From an uncultured Clostridia bacterium (GTDB lineage Bacteria; Bacillota; Clostridia; Christensenellales; UBA1242): a stretch of 64,000 bases of DNA. How positions within the stretch are numbered: the first letter of the stretch is position 1; each line of letters opens with the position of its first letter. The translations under genes were made by a program, and so were the position numbers. Location: the NCBI GenBank assembly GCA_947366895.1, contig CANBBP010000002.1, positions 186,001 through 250,000 of the forward strand, read 5' to 3'. This document shows, piece by piece, positions 46,898 through 56,371 of the stretch. Below the pieces are notes generated by a model. The model did no database searches. It worked only from the letters and a program-made list of their open reading frames with translations, and was not told the DNA's origin.

Positions 46898-47935
46898 ATG
46901 GATGAAAACAAGGTTAAAATAGATTTGTCGGTTACGGACGAAACGGACGGGCAACCGAAAAAGAACAAGCAAGCCCGCGATTGGTGCTTTACCGTAAATA
47001 ACCCCGTACAAACGGAACAAGAATTTTTAGAGTATTTGAAAACGGTGTCGGATTTGCGGTATGCGGTATTCCAACGTGAACGCGCTCCCGAAACGGGAAC
47101 GGAACATTATCAAGGGTATTTTGAGTTCACGCAACCGAAATGGTTTACCACCATTAAAAAGTACCTATCGAAAGCAAATATCGGCGTTGACGCGCATATA
47201 GAACAACGTAAAGCAAAACGAACGCAAGCCCGCCTATACTGTATGGACGAGGAAACGCGAATAAGTCCTACATACTACGAATACGGCGAGTTTATAGAGG
47301 ACGGCGAACGCACCGATTTAACCGATATAATGCGCGATATAGAAAACGACATAAGTTTTTACGACCTTTCCAAAAAGCACGGCAACCGCTTTATACGGGT
47401 TATGAAATGGGCGAAAGAATACAGACAAGCCTATTTGGAAAATAAGTACAAACGGCAATTCCGCAAAATGCAGGTCTATTATATTTACGGCTCGGCGGGT
47501 TGCGGCAAGACAAGTTACGTTTTCAACAAGCACGGCTACGACGACGTATATAGAACAACAAATTACGAGTTCGGGTGGATAGACGATTACAACGGCGAAA
47601 AGGTTTTATTTTTGGACGAGTTTCGCAGTTCGTTCAAAATCTCGGAAATATTGGACTATTTGGACGGGCAACCGATACGAATACGGGGTCGACACTATAA
47701 CCGCGTTGCTTGCTATGATACGGTTTACATTGTTTCTAATATTCCGCTTACAGAGCAATACACCAAAATACAACAGTCCGAGCCTACAACGTGGGCGGCG
47801 TTCCTACGGCGTATAACGGCGGTATATAATTTCGATATAAGTAAAGAAACGCCCGTAAACAAGCATACGGGCAAATTACAACAAAAGGCTATAACCTTAA
47901 TACCGATTGACGATGATGGCGAAAGCCCGTTTTAG
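46898..47935 (+). CDS. CRESS-DNA-virus-type Rep (HUH endonuclease plus S3H helicase)
   Basis: 345 residues. HUH domain: motif I WCFTVNN (29-35), motif II HYQ (70-72, the CRESS-type HxQ), motif III YCMD (Tyr114 the predicted nicking residue; the usual Lys at +3 is Asp117). Superfamily 3 helicase: Walker A GSAGCGKT (198-205), Walker B VLFLDE (236-241), motif C ending in Asn281, and a FLRRI arginine finger. This two-domain order defines Rep of circo-, gemini- and nanoviruses and of bacterial pCRESS plasmids. It should nick the stem-loop 49 nt upstream and drive rolling-circle replication of the excised circle. The helicase domain separates it from ordinary Gram-positive rolling-circle Reps. Confidence 0.95.
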   Translation: MDENKVKIDLSVTDETDGQPKKNKQARDWCFTVNNPVQTEQEFLEYLKTVSDLRYAVFQRERAPETGTEHYQGYFEFTQPKWFTTIKKYLSKANIGVDAHIEQRKAKRTQARLYCMDEETRISPTYYEYGEFIEDGERTDLTDIMRDIENDISFYDLSKKHGNRFIRVMKWAKEYRQAYLENKYKRQFRKMQVYYIYGSAGCGKTSYVFNKHGYDDVYRTTNYEFGWIDDYNGEKVLFLDEFRSSFKISEILDYLDGQPIRIRGRHYNRVACYDTVYIVSNIPLTEQYTKIQQSEPTTWAAFLRRITAVYNFDISKETPVNKHTGKLQQKAITLIPIDDDGESPF

Positions 47936-47970
47936 CAACTCGCAGGGTGGGTTCTCTTGGGTGGGCAATA

Positions 47971-48005
47971 GAAAAAGCACAAGGCGTTTCAACCTTGTGC
48001 TTTTT
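47971..48005 (+). terminator. Terminator after rep
   Basis: GAAAAAGCACAAGG pairs with CCTTGTGCTTTTT around an 8-nt loop. Confidence 0.9.
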
Positions 48006-48081
48006 CCTTACCTTTCAGCGATAAAACCCGCATACCCGTTTACGAATATATAGTTCGGGTTCAATCTCTGTCGTTTCTGGT

Positions 48082-48089
48082 GCACCAAA
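48082..48089 (+). repeat. attR core (GCACCAAA)
   Basis: Second copy of the 8-bp repeat at 41944-41951. AT-rich chromosome with the tRNA operon terminator starts directly after it. Confidence 0.75.
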
Positions 48090-48122
48090 ATAATTTTTAA
48101 AATAAATAATAACAAATTTATT

Positions 48123-48155
48123 AAAAATTGAGAAAATATGTCTCAATTTTTTTTA
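48123..48155 (+). terminator. Displaced terminator of the tRNA operon
   Basis: AAAATTGAGA (48124-48133) pairs with TCTCAATTTT (48141-48150), then Ts. Before integration it would have followed tRNA-Leu by about 35 nt. Confidence 0.8.
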
Positions 48156-48299
48156 TTTAAAAAGCATTTTATTAATTTATAAAATTAACTTAATTTTTAC
48201 TTAATAAATTAATTATTTATAAAGTTTAATTATTTTTTTAATTTATATATTTAAAAATGCATTAAATAATATATTTTACATTTATTAAATATAATTATT

Positions 48300-48328
48300 T
48301 TGACAAATATTGTATTTTTGTATATATT
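48300..48328 (+). promoter_or_regulatory. Promoter of the lipoprotein gene
   Basis: TTGACA (48300-48305), 17 nt, TATATT (48323-48328), 66 nt upstream of the ATG. Confidence 0.75.
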
Positions 48329-48393
48329 AATATAGTAATAGTTATTTAGTTTCCTTTAAATTTAAATAATAAATGATAAAAGGGGCTTAATAT

Positions 48394-49125
48394 ATGAAAA
48401 AATTTTTTAAAACTTTAATTGTATGTTTAGTAATTATACCTTGTTTATATTTTTTAGTTGGATGTAATGATACACAAACTCCTAATTTAACAAAACAACA
48501 ATATGCAATGGCTTTTGAAGCAGTTGCAAAATCATTTAATATTAATAATAATTTAAATAATATTAATAATAAGAAAGTATCTTTAGCAGCAGAAGATGAA
48601 ATTGATGATGGATATACAGACTTTAATTATGATGTTTCTAATCCTTTAATTTCTTTTATAAAACTTATATTACAAAACGAATCTTATGAATTAACAACAG
48701 ATACTATACAAACCGATATCCTTATTGAAAATGAGGCATACGAAGATTTTATGGTAAAACTTAGATTAAGATTAGCCTTTGATGGTGAAAGTATAATAGG
48801 CTTTCTTGCTATAGCAATGCCTAATTTTGAAGAAGTAAAAAATCCGGAAACTATGGAACAAGGTGAGGTAATAGATATTAAGTATGATTTTAAAACAAAC
48901 ACTTTAATCAGTTATGAAATAGATCAATATTCTTATTTATCTAATAGGGATGATTTTGATAGAATAATTTATAAAGATGGAAAAATTTATAAATTAGATA
49001 CTCATTCAAGTAAATATGATGAAAAAGTTAAGGAAGTAGAAACCAATTATTTTCTTGAAAGAGCAAAAGTTCCAGTAAATAAAGATTATGATTTTTCAAA
49101 AGAATTTAATGAAATAAATAAATAA
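48394..49125 (+). CDS. Putative lipoprotein
   Basis: 243 residues. The signal peptide MKKFFKTLIVCLVIIP ends in a lipobox LVGC with the lipidated Cys near residue 24. The mature part is acidic with beta-strand-like repeats. No family recognised. It has its own promoter and is a predicted substrate of the LspA encoded at 18181. Confidence 0.75.
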   Translation: MKKFFKTLIVCLVIIPCLYFLVGCNDTQTPNLTKQQYAMAFEAVAKSFNINNNLNNINNKKVSLAAEDEIDDGYTDFNYDVSNPLISFIKLILQNESYELTTDTIQTDILIENEAYEDFMVKLRLRLAFDGESIIGFLAIAMPNFEEVKNPETMEQGEVIDIKYDFKTNTLISYEIDQYSYLSNRDDFDRIIYKDGKIYKLDTHSSKYDEKVKEVETNYFLERAKVPVNKDYDFSKEFNEINK

Positions 49126-49388
49126 ATAAATAATATATAAACCTAATTAATTTAAATAAATGTTTCTCACAATATTCTGAATTATTACATATAAAAAATG
49201 AATAGAATTTTAATAAAACTAATCAATTTCTTTCAATTTTTTATTATAATAATTTGGAATATTTTTTATTTGATTTTATAATAACTATATAATTTTTTAA
49301 TCTTTTTTATTTATTTTATATTTAATATTTATTAAGATATTAAAAATATAAATAATTGCTTTTATGTGAATAACAAAGGAGTATAGAG

Positions 49389-51473
49389 ATGAACATTATA
49401 GAGATATTTGCTGAAAATGTTTTTAATGATAATGTTATGAAACAAAAATTACCAGTTGATGTTTATAGCCAGTTAAAAACAACAAGAGAGCAGGGGGATG
49501 CATTAGATTCTAGTATAGCATCGGTTGTTGCTACAGCCATGAAAGATTGGGCAATAGAAAAGGGAGCAACACATTTTACTCACTGGTTTCAGCCTATGAC
49601 AAGTGTTACAGCTGAAAAACATGATAGCTTTTTATCTAAATCTAATGGCAAAGCAATAAGTGAATTCTCAGGGAAAGAATTAGTTAGGGGAGAAGCAGAT
49701 GCCTCAAGTTTTCCTTCAGGAAGTTTAAGAACTACCTTTGAGGCAAGAGGATATACCGCTTGGGATCCAAATTCATTTGCTTTTATTAAAGATAATACTT
49801 TATGTATACCTACTGCATTTTGCTCTTTTAGTGGCGAAGCTCTTGATAAAAAAACTCCTTTACTTCGTTCTATGGAGGCAATAAATAAGCAAGCCTTACG
49901 CATATTAAGATTATTTGGTAATAATAGTGTAACAAGAGTTTTATCTACTGCTGGGGCAGAACAAGAGTATTTTTTAATAGATAAGGCTTTATATTATAAA
50001 AGACGAGATTTAGTTTTAACGGGCAGAACTCTTATGGGTGCAAAACCGCCAAAAGGGCAGGAATTAGAAGATCATTATTTTGGAACTATTCGCCCTAGGG
50101 TTAAAGAATATATGAAGGAACTTGATGAAGAACTATGGAAATTAGGTGTTTATGCTAAAACTGAACATAATGAGGTAGCACCTTGTCAACATGAATTGGC
50201 ACCTATATATACGCGTAGCAATGTTGCAACAGACCATAATCAGTTAATTATGGAAACCATGAAGAAAGTTGCAGAAAAACATTCTTTGGTTTGTTTATTA
50301 CATGAAAAACCTTTTGCTCATATTAATGGAAGTGGTAAACATAATAACTGGTCACTATCAACCGACAAAAAGGTAAATTTATTAGAGGCGGGTTCTTCAC
50401 CTGCTGAAAATGCACAATTTATTTTATTTTTTATGGCTGTTATTAAGGCAGTTCATGAACATCAAGATTTATTGCGTATAAGTGTTGCTAGTGCTGGTAA
50501 TGACCACCGCTTAGGAGGCCATGAAGCCCCTCCTGCTATTATTTCTGTTTTTATAGGGGAAGAATTGCAAGATATTCTGCTTGCAATAGAAAAGGGCGAA
50601 AAAGCCCAAAATAAGCAACGCAAAGTTATGAAACTTGGTGCAAATACACTTCCTAATTTCCCTATGGATACAACAGATAGAAATAGAACCTCTCCATTTG
50701 CTTTTACAGGAAATAAGTTTGAATTTAGAATGCCAGGTTCAAATTATTCAATTTCAGGGGCAAACTTTATAATCAATACTATAGTAGCAGATGCTTTAAT
50801 GCAATATGCAGATGAATTAGAAAAGGCAGATGATTTTAATTTAGCATTAAATAAATTAGTTGCAAGAGAAGTAACAGAACATAAAGCGATAATTTTTAAT
50901 GGAAATAGTTATTCAACATCATGGATAGAAGAAGCAAAAAATAGAGGATTACTTAATTTAAAATCATCAGATGAAGCTATACCTTATTTTAAATCGGAAG
51001 AAAATATATCTTTATTTTACCGTCATGGAGTACTAAATAGAGCAGAAGTAATAAGCAGAACTGAAATATTGTTAGAAAGTTATTGCAAAACAATAAATAT
51101 TGAAGCATTAACCTTATTAGAAATGGTAAAAAAGGAAATATATCCAGCAGTTAATTTATTTATAATAGACCTTTCAAAAGCCATTAAAGCAAAAAAAGAC
51201 ATTTTGGATGATAATATTTTAGATGCAGATATTAATCTATTTAAAAAGTTATCTTTATTATCACAATCAATTTTAGAGGGGGCTAATCTTTTAGAAAAAT
51301 TTTTATTAGATTCCAAGAAAATTGAAGATATAGAAGAATTATCCCATTACTACCATGATAAAATACTAAATGAAATGGAAAATTTGCGTTTAAAATGTGA
51401 TGATATAGAAAGTAATATAGGCAAATCATATTATCCAATGCCAACTTATACAGATTTATTATTTAGTGTTTAA
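49389..51473 (+). CDS. glnN: Glutamine synthetase type III
   Basis: This enzyme makes glutamine from glutamate and ammonia. 694 residues is the GSIII length (types I and II are about 350-470). Conserved parts: [55 protein letters not shown] and [20 protein letters not shown] is common in anaerobic gut bacteria. ATG 49389 follows AAAGGAG. Confidence 0.95.
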   Translation: MNIIEIFAENVFNDNVMKQKLPVDVYSQLKTTREQGDALDSSIASVVATAMKDWAIEKGATHFTHWFQPMTSVTAEKHDSFLSKSNGKAISEFSGKELVRGEADASSFPSGSLRTTFEARGYTAWDPNSFAFIKDNTLCIPTAFCSFSGEALDKKTPLLRSMEAINKQALRILRLFGNNSVTRVLSTAGAEQEYFLIDKALYYKRRDLVLTGRTLMGAKPPKGQELEDHYFGTIRPRVKEYMKELDEELWKLGVYAKTEHNEVAPCQHELAPIYTRSNVATDHNQLIMETMKKVAEKHSLVCLLHEKPFAHINGSGKHNNWSLSTDKKVNLLEAGSSPAENAQFILFFMAVIKAVHEHQDLLRISVASAGNDHRLGGHEAPPAIISVFIGEELQDILLAIEKGEKAQNKQRKVMKLGANTLPNFPMDTTDRNRTSPFAFTGNKFEFRMPGSNYSISGANFIINTIVADALMQYADELEKADDFNLALNKLVAREVTEHKAIIFNGNSYSTSWIEEAKNRGLLNLKSSDEAIPYFKSEENISLFYRHGVLNRAEVISRTEILLESYCKTINIEALTLLEMVKKEIYPAVNLFIIDLSKAIKAKKDILDDNILDADINLFKKLSLLSQSILEGANLLEKFLLDSKKIEDIEELSHYYHDKILNEMENLRLKCDDIESNIGKSYYPMPTYTDLLFSV

Positions 51474-51574
51474 ATTTTTATATTTTTAAAAGAATATATA
51501 CTTATGATTTATTTCTTTTATAAGATTGACAGTAATGTTTTTATTTATTATATTAAAAAAAGGAGAAATAAATA

Positions 51575-52141
51575 ATGTTATATTTTGTAAGACATGGTGC
51601 AACTAATTGGAATGAAAATAAAAATGAACTAGGTGAAAAAGACCCAAAATGTCAAGGAAGGGCAGATATAGAATTAAATGAATTAGGAATACTTCAAGCT
51701 CAGGCAACAGCAGAAACTTTGAGAGATATAAAATTTGATAGGATAATTTGTAGCCCTTTAAAAAGAGCAAGACAAACATGTGATATTATAAATAAAAATA
51801 ATTTGCCTGTAGAAATAGATAATCGTATTATAGAACGAGATTTTGGTGAATTTGAGGGTCTGCCACAATCTAAGTTTGACTTTATGGGTTTTTGGAATGC
51901 AAAAAATGAAGTTAAATGTAAAAATGGAGAAACTATCCAAGAATTAACGGATAGAGTATATGATTTATTAGATGAATTAGAAGATAGTGCTAAGGAAAAT
52001 ATACTAATTGTTTCTCATGGCGGAATAGGAATAATTATATCAACTTATTTTAAAGGTAAGCCACAAGATGGTGATTATATGAAATATGCAATACCAAATG
52101 GTAAATATCTTACATTTGATTTTGAAAATCCTAATTTTTAA
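51575..52141 (+). CDS. Histidine phosphatase family protein
   Basis: 188 residues of the phosphoglycerate-mutase-like fold. The catalytic His is in FVRHGATNWNE; SPLKRARQTC gives the second Arg, RDFGEFEG the Glu, and VSHGGIGI the second His. Substrate unknown (phosphoglycerate or another phosphomonoester). ATG 51575 follows AAAGGAG. Confidence 0.88.
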   Translation: MLYFVRHGATNWNENKNELGEKDPKCQGRADIELNELGILQAQATAETLRDIKFDRIICSPLKRARQTCDIINKNNLPVEIDNRIIERDFGEFEGLPQSKFDFMGFWNAKNEVKCKNGETIQELTDRVYDLLDELEDSAKENILIVSHGGIGIIISTYFKGKPQDGDYMKYAIPNGKYLTFDFENPNF

Positions 52142-52207
52142 TTTCAAGAATTTTATAGTTAAACTATAAATATGCTTTTTAATAAAATTATTTATACATT
52201 AAAAAAT

Positions 52208-52247
52208 AAAATAGTTATGATTGTTTGAATTATCATAACTATTTTTT
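52208..52247 (+). terminator. Terminator after the histidine phosphatase
   Basis: AAATAGTTATGA and TCATAACTATTTTTT pair around a short loop. Confidence 0.85.
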
Positions 52248-52393
52248 ATTATAGTAACAAAAATTGCTAAATAACTCATATTATGATTTGTTAAGTATAT
52301 CTTATTTAAAATGAAGAAAATACTTAATTTTACTTAACTAAAAAATAAAAATTAAAAGTACATTAAAAACTATGTTTAGTTTAGGAAAATAAT

Positions 52394-53125
52394 ATGAGTT
52401 GGAATATTACCTTTTTTTTAATAAATATATTGCTGGGTATAGGTCTAGCGATTGATGGTTTTTTAATTTCATTATCTAATGGCTTAAATTATAGTCAAAC
52501 AAATAAAAAAAGAATTGTTTTAAGTGCAATAACTTTTGCATTATTTCAGTTTGTTGCGGTAATGATAGGTTGGTTTTGTGTTGTTAAATTAACAAAATAC
52601 TTTTCCTTTGTAGAGTATATCTTAAGTTATATAGCCATCATAATACTATGCATTATTGGTACAAAAATGATAGTAGAAGGGGCTAAAAAATGTCATAAAG
52701 AAAGAAAAACGCGTAGTAATATGCAAAATTTACGGATTGAGAAAGATGTGAATGATAAGATTAAAACTAATAACAATGATATAAATATATTAGATGACAA
52801 CCTATCAGAATTAAAGTTTGATAATAAAAAAGAAAAATCTCGGAAAGCAAAAAGAAGAAAATCATGGGTAATAACACTGATAGTACAAGGCTTAGTAACA
52901 TCAGTTGATGCACTGTCAGTAGGTTTTGTAATTTCAGATACACCATTTATATCGGCTATCGTTTCTGCTCTTATAATATCTTTAATAACACTAAGTATGT
53001 ATATAATAGGTTTTAATATAGGTAAAAGATTTGGGGTTAAATTAGGTAGTAAAGCCGAAATAATAGGAGGTATTGTATTTATATTAATTGGTATAGAAAT
53101 ATTGGTGACAAGTTCATTAAAATAA
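52394..53125 (+). CDS. MntP-family manganese efflux pump
   Basis: 243 residues with six transmembrane helices in two halves, each starting with a polar motif: GIGLAIDGFLISLSNGL and SVDALSVGFVISD. These Asp-containing repeats are the MntP (DUF204) signature. A 60-residue charged loop between the halves is longer than usual. No yybP-ykoY Mn riboswitch is seen upstream. Confidence 0.82.
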   Translation: MSWNITFFLINILLGIGLAIDGFLISLSNGLNYSQTNKKRIVLSAITFALFQFVAVMIGWFCVVKLTKYFSFVEYILSYIAIIILCIIGTKMIVEGAKKCHKERKTRSNMQNLRIEKDVNDKIKTNNNDINILDDNLSELKFDNKKEKSRKAKRRKSWVITLIVQGLVTSVDALSVGFVISDTPFISAIVSALIISLITLSMYIIGFNIGKRFGVKLGSKAEIIGGIVFILIGIEILVTSSLK

Positions 53126-53316
53126 TAATATTATTAACTTAATGATATTGTTGAATTAATAATTTACTATTTTTATTAATAAAATTACAATTATTTATTT
53201 AAATTCTTATAAACAATATAAGTAACATAAATAAAAAAAAGATAAAGATATGGAATATACCAAATTTAAAATTTCATTAAAACAATATTTTATTAAAAAA
53301 ATTATTTAAAAGGTAA
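53126..53316. other. Intergenic, nothing recognised
   Basis: AT-rich spacer between mntP and the nifS promoter; no gene or clear hairpin seen. The stretch 53373-53555 after the promoter is likewise a featureless leader. Confidence 0.5.
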
Positions 53317-53372
53317 TTGACAAATAATTTTTTATTTTATATAATAAACTCCTACCAAATTGGTAGGAGTTT
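53317..53372 (+). promoter_or_regulatory. Consensus promoter plus perfect inverted repeat upstream of nifS
   Basis: TTGACA (53317-53322), 17 nt, TATAAT (53340-53345): a perfect consensus promoter. AAACTCCTACCAA-A-TTGGTAGGAGTTT (53346-53372) begins at the very next base and covers the expected start site. Such a repeat is well placed for an Rrf2-family (IscR/CymR-like) repressor controlling Fe-S or sulfur genes, which is inference. It could also fold as a 5' RNA hairpin. Confidence 0.8.
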
Positions 53373-53555
53373 GTGCTTTATATAGGTTTTTTAATTTTAA
53401 AAATTTATTAAATAAATTAAAACTCTCATTAGAAATGTAAAATTAAATTAGTTGTTTTAATAGAGAAGATAAAAAATATAAATTACCTTTATCTCATATA
53501 TAAAACATATTAAAAAATAAAATAATTTAAAATTAACAAAAAGGAGATAGATAAA

Positions 53556-54746
53556 ATGAAAACTATTTACTTGGATAATGCAGGTACTACTAAAATGAGT
53601 AAATCTGTAATAAATTCTATGTTACCATACTTTGATGAAATTTATGGGAACCCTAGCAGTTTGCATTCAGTAGGTCAAATATCAAAAGAACATTTAGAAA
53701 ATGCAAGAGAAATTATTGCAAAATGTATAAATGCAGATAAGAATGAAATTTATTTTACTTCTGGTGGCAGTGAGAGTGATAACTGGGCTATAGAAACAGC
53801 TTGTAAGTTTGGAAAATTAAAAGGTAAAAATCATATTATTACAACTAATATTGAACATCATGCAATTTTACACTCATTACTTGAAAAACAAAAGCAAGGT
53901 TTTGATGTAACTTTTTTGCCTGTTAATGAAAATGGAATAATAAAAATAGATGACCTTAAAAAAGCGATAACAAACAAAACATGTTTAGTAACAATCATGT
54001 TTGCAAATAATGAGATAGGTTCTTTGCAACCCATTGAAGAAATAGGTAAAATTTGTAGTGAAAATAATATATTATTTCACACCGATGCTGTACAAGCAGT
54101 AGGACATATACAAGTTGATGTTAAGAATATGAAAATTGATATGTTATCTAGTTCAGCACATAAATATCATGGTCCAAAGGGCGTAGGGTTCATGTTTGCA
54201 AAGAAAGGTACTCCGTTATTTAATTTTATGCATGGAGGGGCTCAAGAAGGGAATAAACGAGGAGGAACCGAGAATTTAGCAAGTATAGTAGGTATGTCAA
54301 CTGCCTTACAAGAAGCTGTAGCAGAAATGAATGAAATATCGCAAAAAATTAAACCAATGAGAGATAAACTTTTTTCTGAATTAAGCAAAATAGAACATTC
54401 TAAAATTAATGGAGACCTTAATAAAAGATTACCTAATAATTTTAATATGAGTTTTGAAGGGATAGAAGGGGAAAGTTTGTTGCTTTTACTTAACGATGAT
54501 GGAATATGTGCTTCAAGTGGTTCAGCCTGTACAAGTGGTTCTTTAGACCCTAGTCATGTTTTACTTGCAATAGGATTGCCTCATGAGGTAGCACATGGAA
54601 GTTTAAGATTAACATTAAGTAAATATACCACTGAAGAAGAAATTAATTATGTTATTAAAATTGTTCCTAAAGTGGTTGAATATTTACGAAAGATAAGCCC
54701 TGTTTGGGATGAATTACAAAAAGGCAAACGTAAGTTTGTGTTATAA
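53556..54746 (+). CDS. nifS: Cysteine desulfurase
   Basis: This PLP enzyme takes sulfur from cysteine and passes it to the scaffold protein encoded next door. The PLP Lys is in SSSAHKYHGPKG, the catalytic Cys is in SSGSACTSGSLDPSH, and TGGSESDN-type ATG block (here TSGGSESDNWAI) binds the cofactor. 396 residues, NifS/IscS group I. ATG 53556 follows AAGGAGATAG. Confidence 0.95.
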   Translation: MKTIYLDNAGTTKMSKSVINSMLPYFDEIYGNPSSLHSVGQISKEHLENAREIIAKCINADKNEIYFTSGGSESDNWAIETACKFGKLKGKNHIITTNIEHHAILHSLLEKQKQGFDVTFLPVNENGIIKIDDLKKAITNKTCLVTIMFANNEIGSLQPIEEIGKICSENNILFHTDAVQAVGHIQVDVKNMKIDMLSSSAHKYHGPKGVGFMFAKKGTPLFNFMHGGAQEGNKRGGTENLASIVGMSTALQEAVAEMNEISQKIKPMRDKLFSELSKIEHSKINGDLNKRLPNNFNMSFEGIEGESLLLLLNDDGICASSGSACTSGSLDPSHVLLAIGLPHEVAHGSLRLTLSKYTTEEEINYVIKIVPKVVEYLRKISPVWDELQKGKRKFVL

Positions 54747-54765
54747 ATAAAAGGAGAAAAGTATT

Positions 54766-55203
54766 ATGTTATATAGCGAAAAGGTAATGGACCATTTTAG
54801 AAATCCTAGAAATGTAGGGGAACTACTAGATGCAGATGGCATAGGAGAAGTAGGCAATGCAAAATGTGGCGATATTATGAGGATGTATATAAAAGTTAAA
54901 GATAATGTTATAACTGATGTAAAGTTTATGACTTTTGGTTGTGGCAGTGCAATAGCAACAAGTAGTATGGCAACCGAAATGATTAAAGGCAAACCAATTT
55001 CGGAGGCTCTTGAATTGTCAAATAAAGCTGTTGTAGAGGCTTTAGATGGATTGCCAACGCATAAGATACATTGTTCAGTTCTTGCAGAGGAAGCAGTAAA
55101 AGCCGCTGTTAAAGACTATTATGATAAGAATAATATTGAATACGATAAAACTTTATTTTGTGTAGGAGATTGTCATTGTTGTTCAGAAAACCATAATGAT
55201 TAA
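54766..55203 (+). CDS. nifU: NifU-like Fe-S cluster scaffold
   Basis: 145 residues of the IscU/NifU-N fold on which Fe-S clusters are assembled. The three ligand Cys are in VGNAKCGDIM, FGCGSAIATSSM and HKIHCSVLAEEA. A C-terminal extension with CVGDCHCC adds four more Cys. It starts 19 nt after nifS, in the same operon. Confidence 0.93.
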   Translation: MLYSEKVMDHFRNPRNVGELLDADGIGEVGNAKCGDIMRMYIKVKDNVITDVKFMTFGCGSAIATSSMATEMIKGKPISEALELSNKAVVEALDGLPTHKIHCSVLAEEAVKAAVKDYYDKNNIEYDKTLFCVGDCHCCSENHND

Positions 55204-55340
55204 AAAAGATATTGTTAATTAGTTAAATAATTTAATTTATCCTATTTTAAAAAAAATTATAAATATTTTTGCCTTTTTTTATATAAAAAAAATTTTATTA
55301 ATCTATTATTCAATTTAGTTTTTCTAAAAAAATATAAAAT

Positions 55341-55379
55341 AAAAAACTTACAGCATTATAAAAAACTGTAAGTTTTTTT
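55341..55379. terminator. Terminator between convergent nifU and the ABC operon
   Basis: AAAAAACTTACAG pairs with CTGTAAGTTTTTTT; usable from both sides. Confidence 0.88.
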
Positions 55380-55444
55380 GTTATTTTATTTAATGAATGT
55401 GACAATAAAATTATCAATAAATGAAAGTTTTATAATAAGATTTT

Positions 55445-56371
55445 TTAATGTCTTGCCTTTACAATTTTTTCTAATAATGCTATTAAAAAATACATAAGAC
55501 TTGCTAAGAAGCACAAAACGATGGTTACAGTCATTATCAGGTCTAAATCAAATACTAATCCACCATACACAAGAAGATAGCCTAGGCCCGCTTTAGACAC
55601 CAAATATTCACCCATGATAGCACCTATCCAACTCAACCCAACATTAATTTTTAATGTAGAAATTATGTCAGGAAATGAACTAGGCAACACTACTTTAAAA
55701 AATATTTGTGCTTTGTTTGCACCCATAGATTCAAGGGCTAAAATAGTATTTTTATCTGTATTTAAAAAAGCATTTAATATATTAATTATAGTTACTATTA
55801 TTACTATTAAAATACCCATTACAACAATTGCTTTTGTACCTGCACCAAACCATATAATTATTATAGGTCCTAATGCAATTTTTGGTAGTGAATTTAAAAC
55901 AACAATATAAGGCTCTAAAATTCGTTTAATGGTATTATTGCTCCATAATAACACAGCAACTAAAAAGCCTATACCAGTTGCGATAACAAAAGCAAGCAAG
56001 GTTTCTTTTAATGTTATAAGAGAGTGAGTTAATAGTTCTCCTGACCTCGATAATTCTGCTAGCGTATTTATCATTCTAGAAGGAGAGGAGTAAATGAAAC
56101 CATCAAGCACTCCATTATTAACTAGAATTTCCCAAAGACCAAAGAATGCAATAAGAATAGTAATTTGAATAAATATAACAAAAAATGTTTTAAGTCTAAT
56201 TTTATTTAAAAATTTTTTATGCTCTAAACTGTATTTAGGCTTATTTTTTTTATTAGATTTCTTTTCAGTTTTATTATCTATTTCACTATTAAGAGTTTGC
56301 TTATTTTTTTCTTCTTTGTTATCTATTAATTTATTTTTTTTACCAGTATTATTTTTAATATCATTTTTCAT
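55445..56371 (-). CDS. ABC transporter permease (SsuC/ThiX type)
   Basis: About 308 residues. A 65-residue Lys/Asn-rich cytoplasmic N-terminus precedes six transmembrane helices. The EAA loop that docks the ATPase reads ALESMGANKAQIFFKVVLPSSFPDI. ATG 56371 is preferred over GTG 56383 because GGAG is upstream of it. It overlaps the ATPase gene by about 11 nt. Substrate class is nitrate/sulfonate/thiamine-precursor-like. Confidence 0.88.
   Translation of the reverse strand: MKNDIKNNTGKKNKLIDNKEEKNKQTLNSEIDNKTEKKSNKKNKPKYSLEHKKFLNKIRLKTFFVIFIQITILIAFFGLWEILVNNGVLDGFIYSSPSRMINTLAELSRSGELLTHSLITLKETLLAFVIATGIGFLVAVLLWSNNTIKRILEPYIVVLNSLPKIALGPIIIIWFGAGTKAIVVMGILIVIIVTIINILNAFLNTDKNTILALESMGANKAQIFFKVVLPSSFPDIISTLKINVGLSWIGAIMGEYLVSKAGLGYLLVYGGLVFDLDLIMTVTIVLCFLASLMYFLIALLEKIVKARH

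Larger units (their letters stand above)
41944..48089. mobile_element. Integrated CRESS-Rep plasmid-like element in tRNA-Leu
   Basis: A 6.14 kb insertion bounded by the direct repeat GCACCAAA. Contents in order: large serine recombinase (minus), a long imperfect palindrome, TetR, MBL hydrolase, PEBP protein, zinc-ribbon protein, a gene-free region, a sigma-like protein, an 84-residue unknown, a TAGTATTAC stem-loop, CRESS-type Rep, and a terminator. Base composition is clearly more GC-rich than the AT-rich flanks, which indicates recent acquisition. Joining the ends in silico restores tRNA-Leu next to its terminator and gives the recombinase a new C-terminus. No capsid, conjugation or relaxase gene other than Rep is seen. 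Confidence 0.88.

Noticed and set aside
48047..48087. tRNA-like 3' end at the right border (GGGTTCAATC ... GCACCA)
   Set aside because: The T-stem does not pair and there is no matching 5' part. It is better explained as the element's attP arm, which encodes the recombinase tail when circular.
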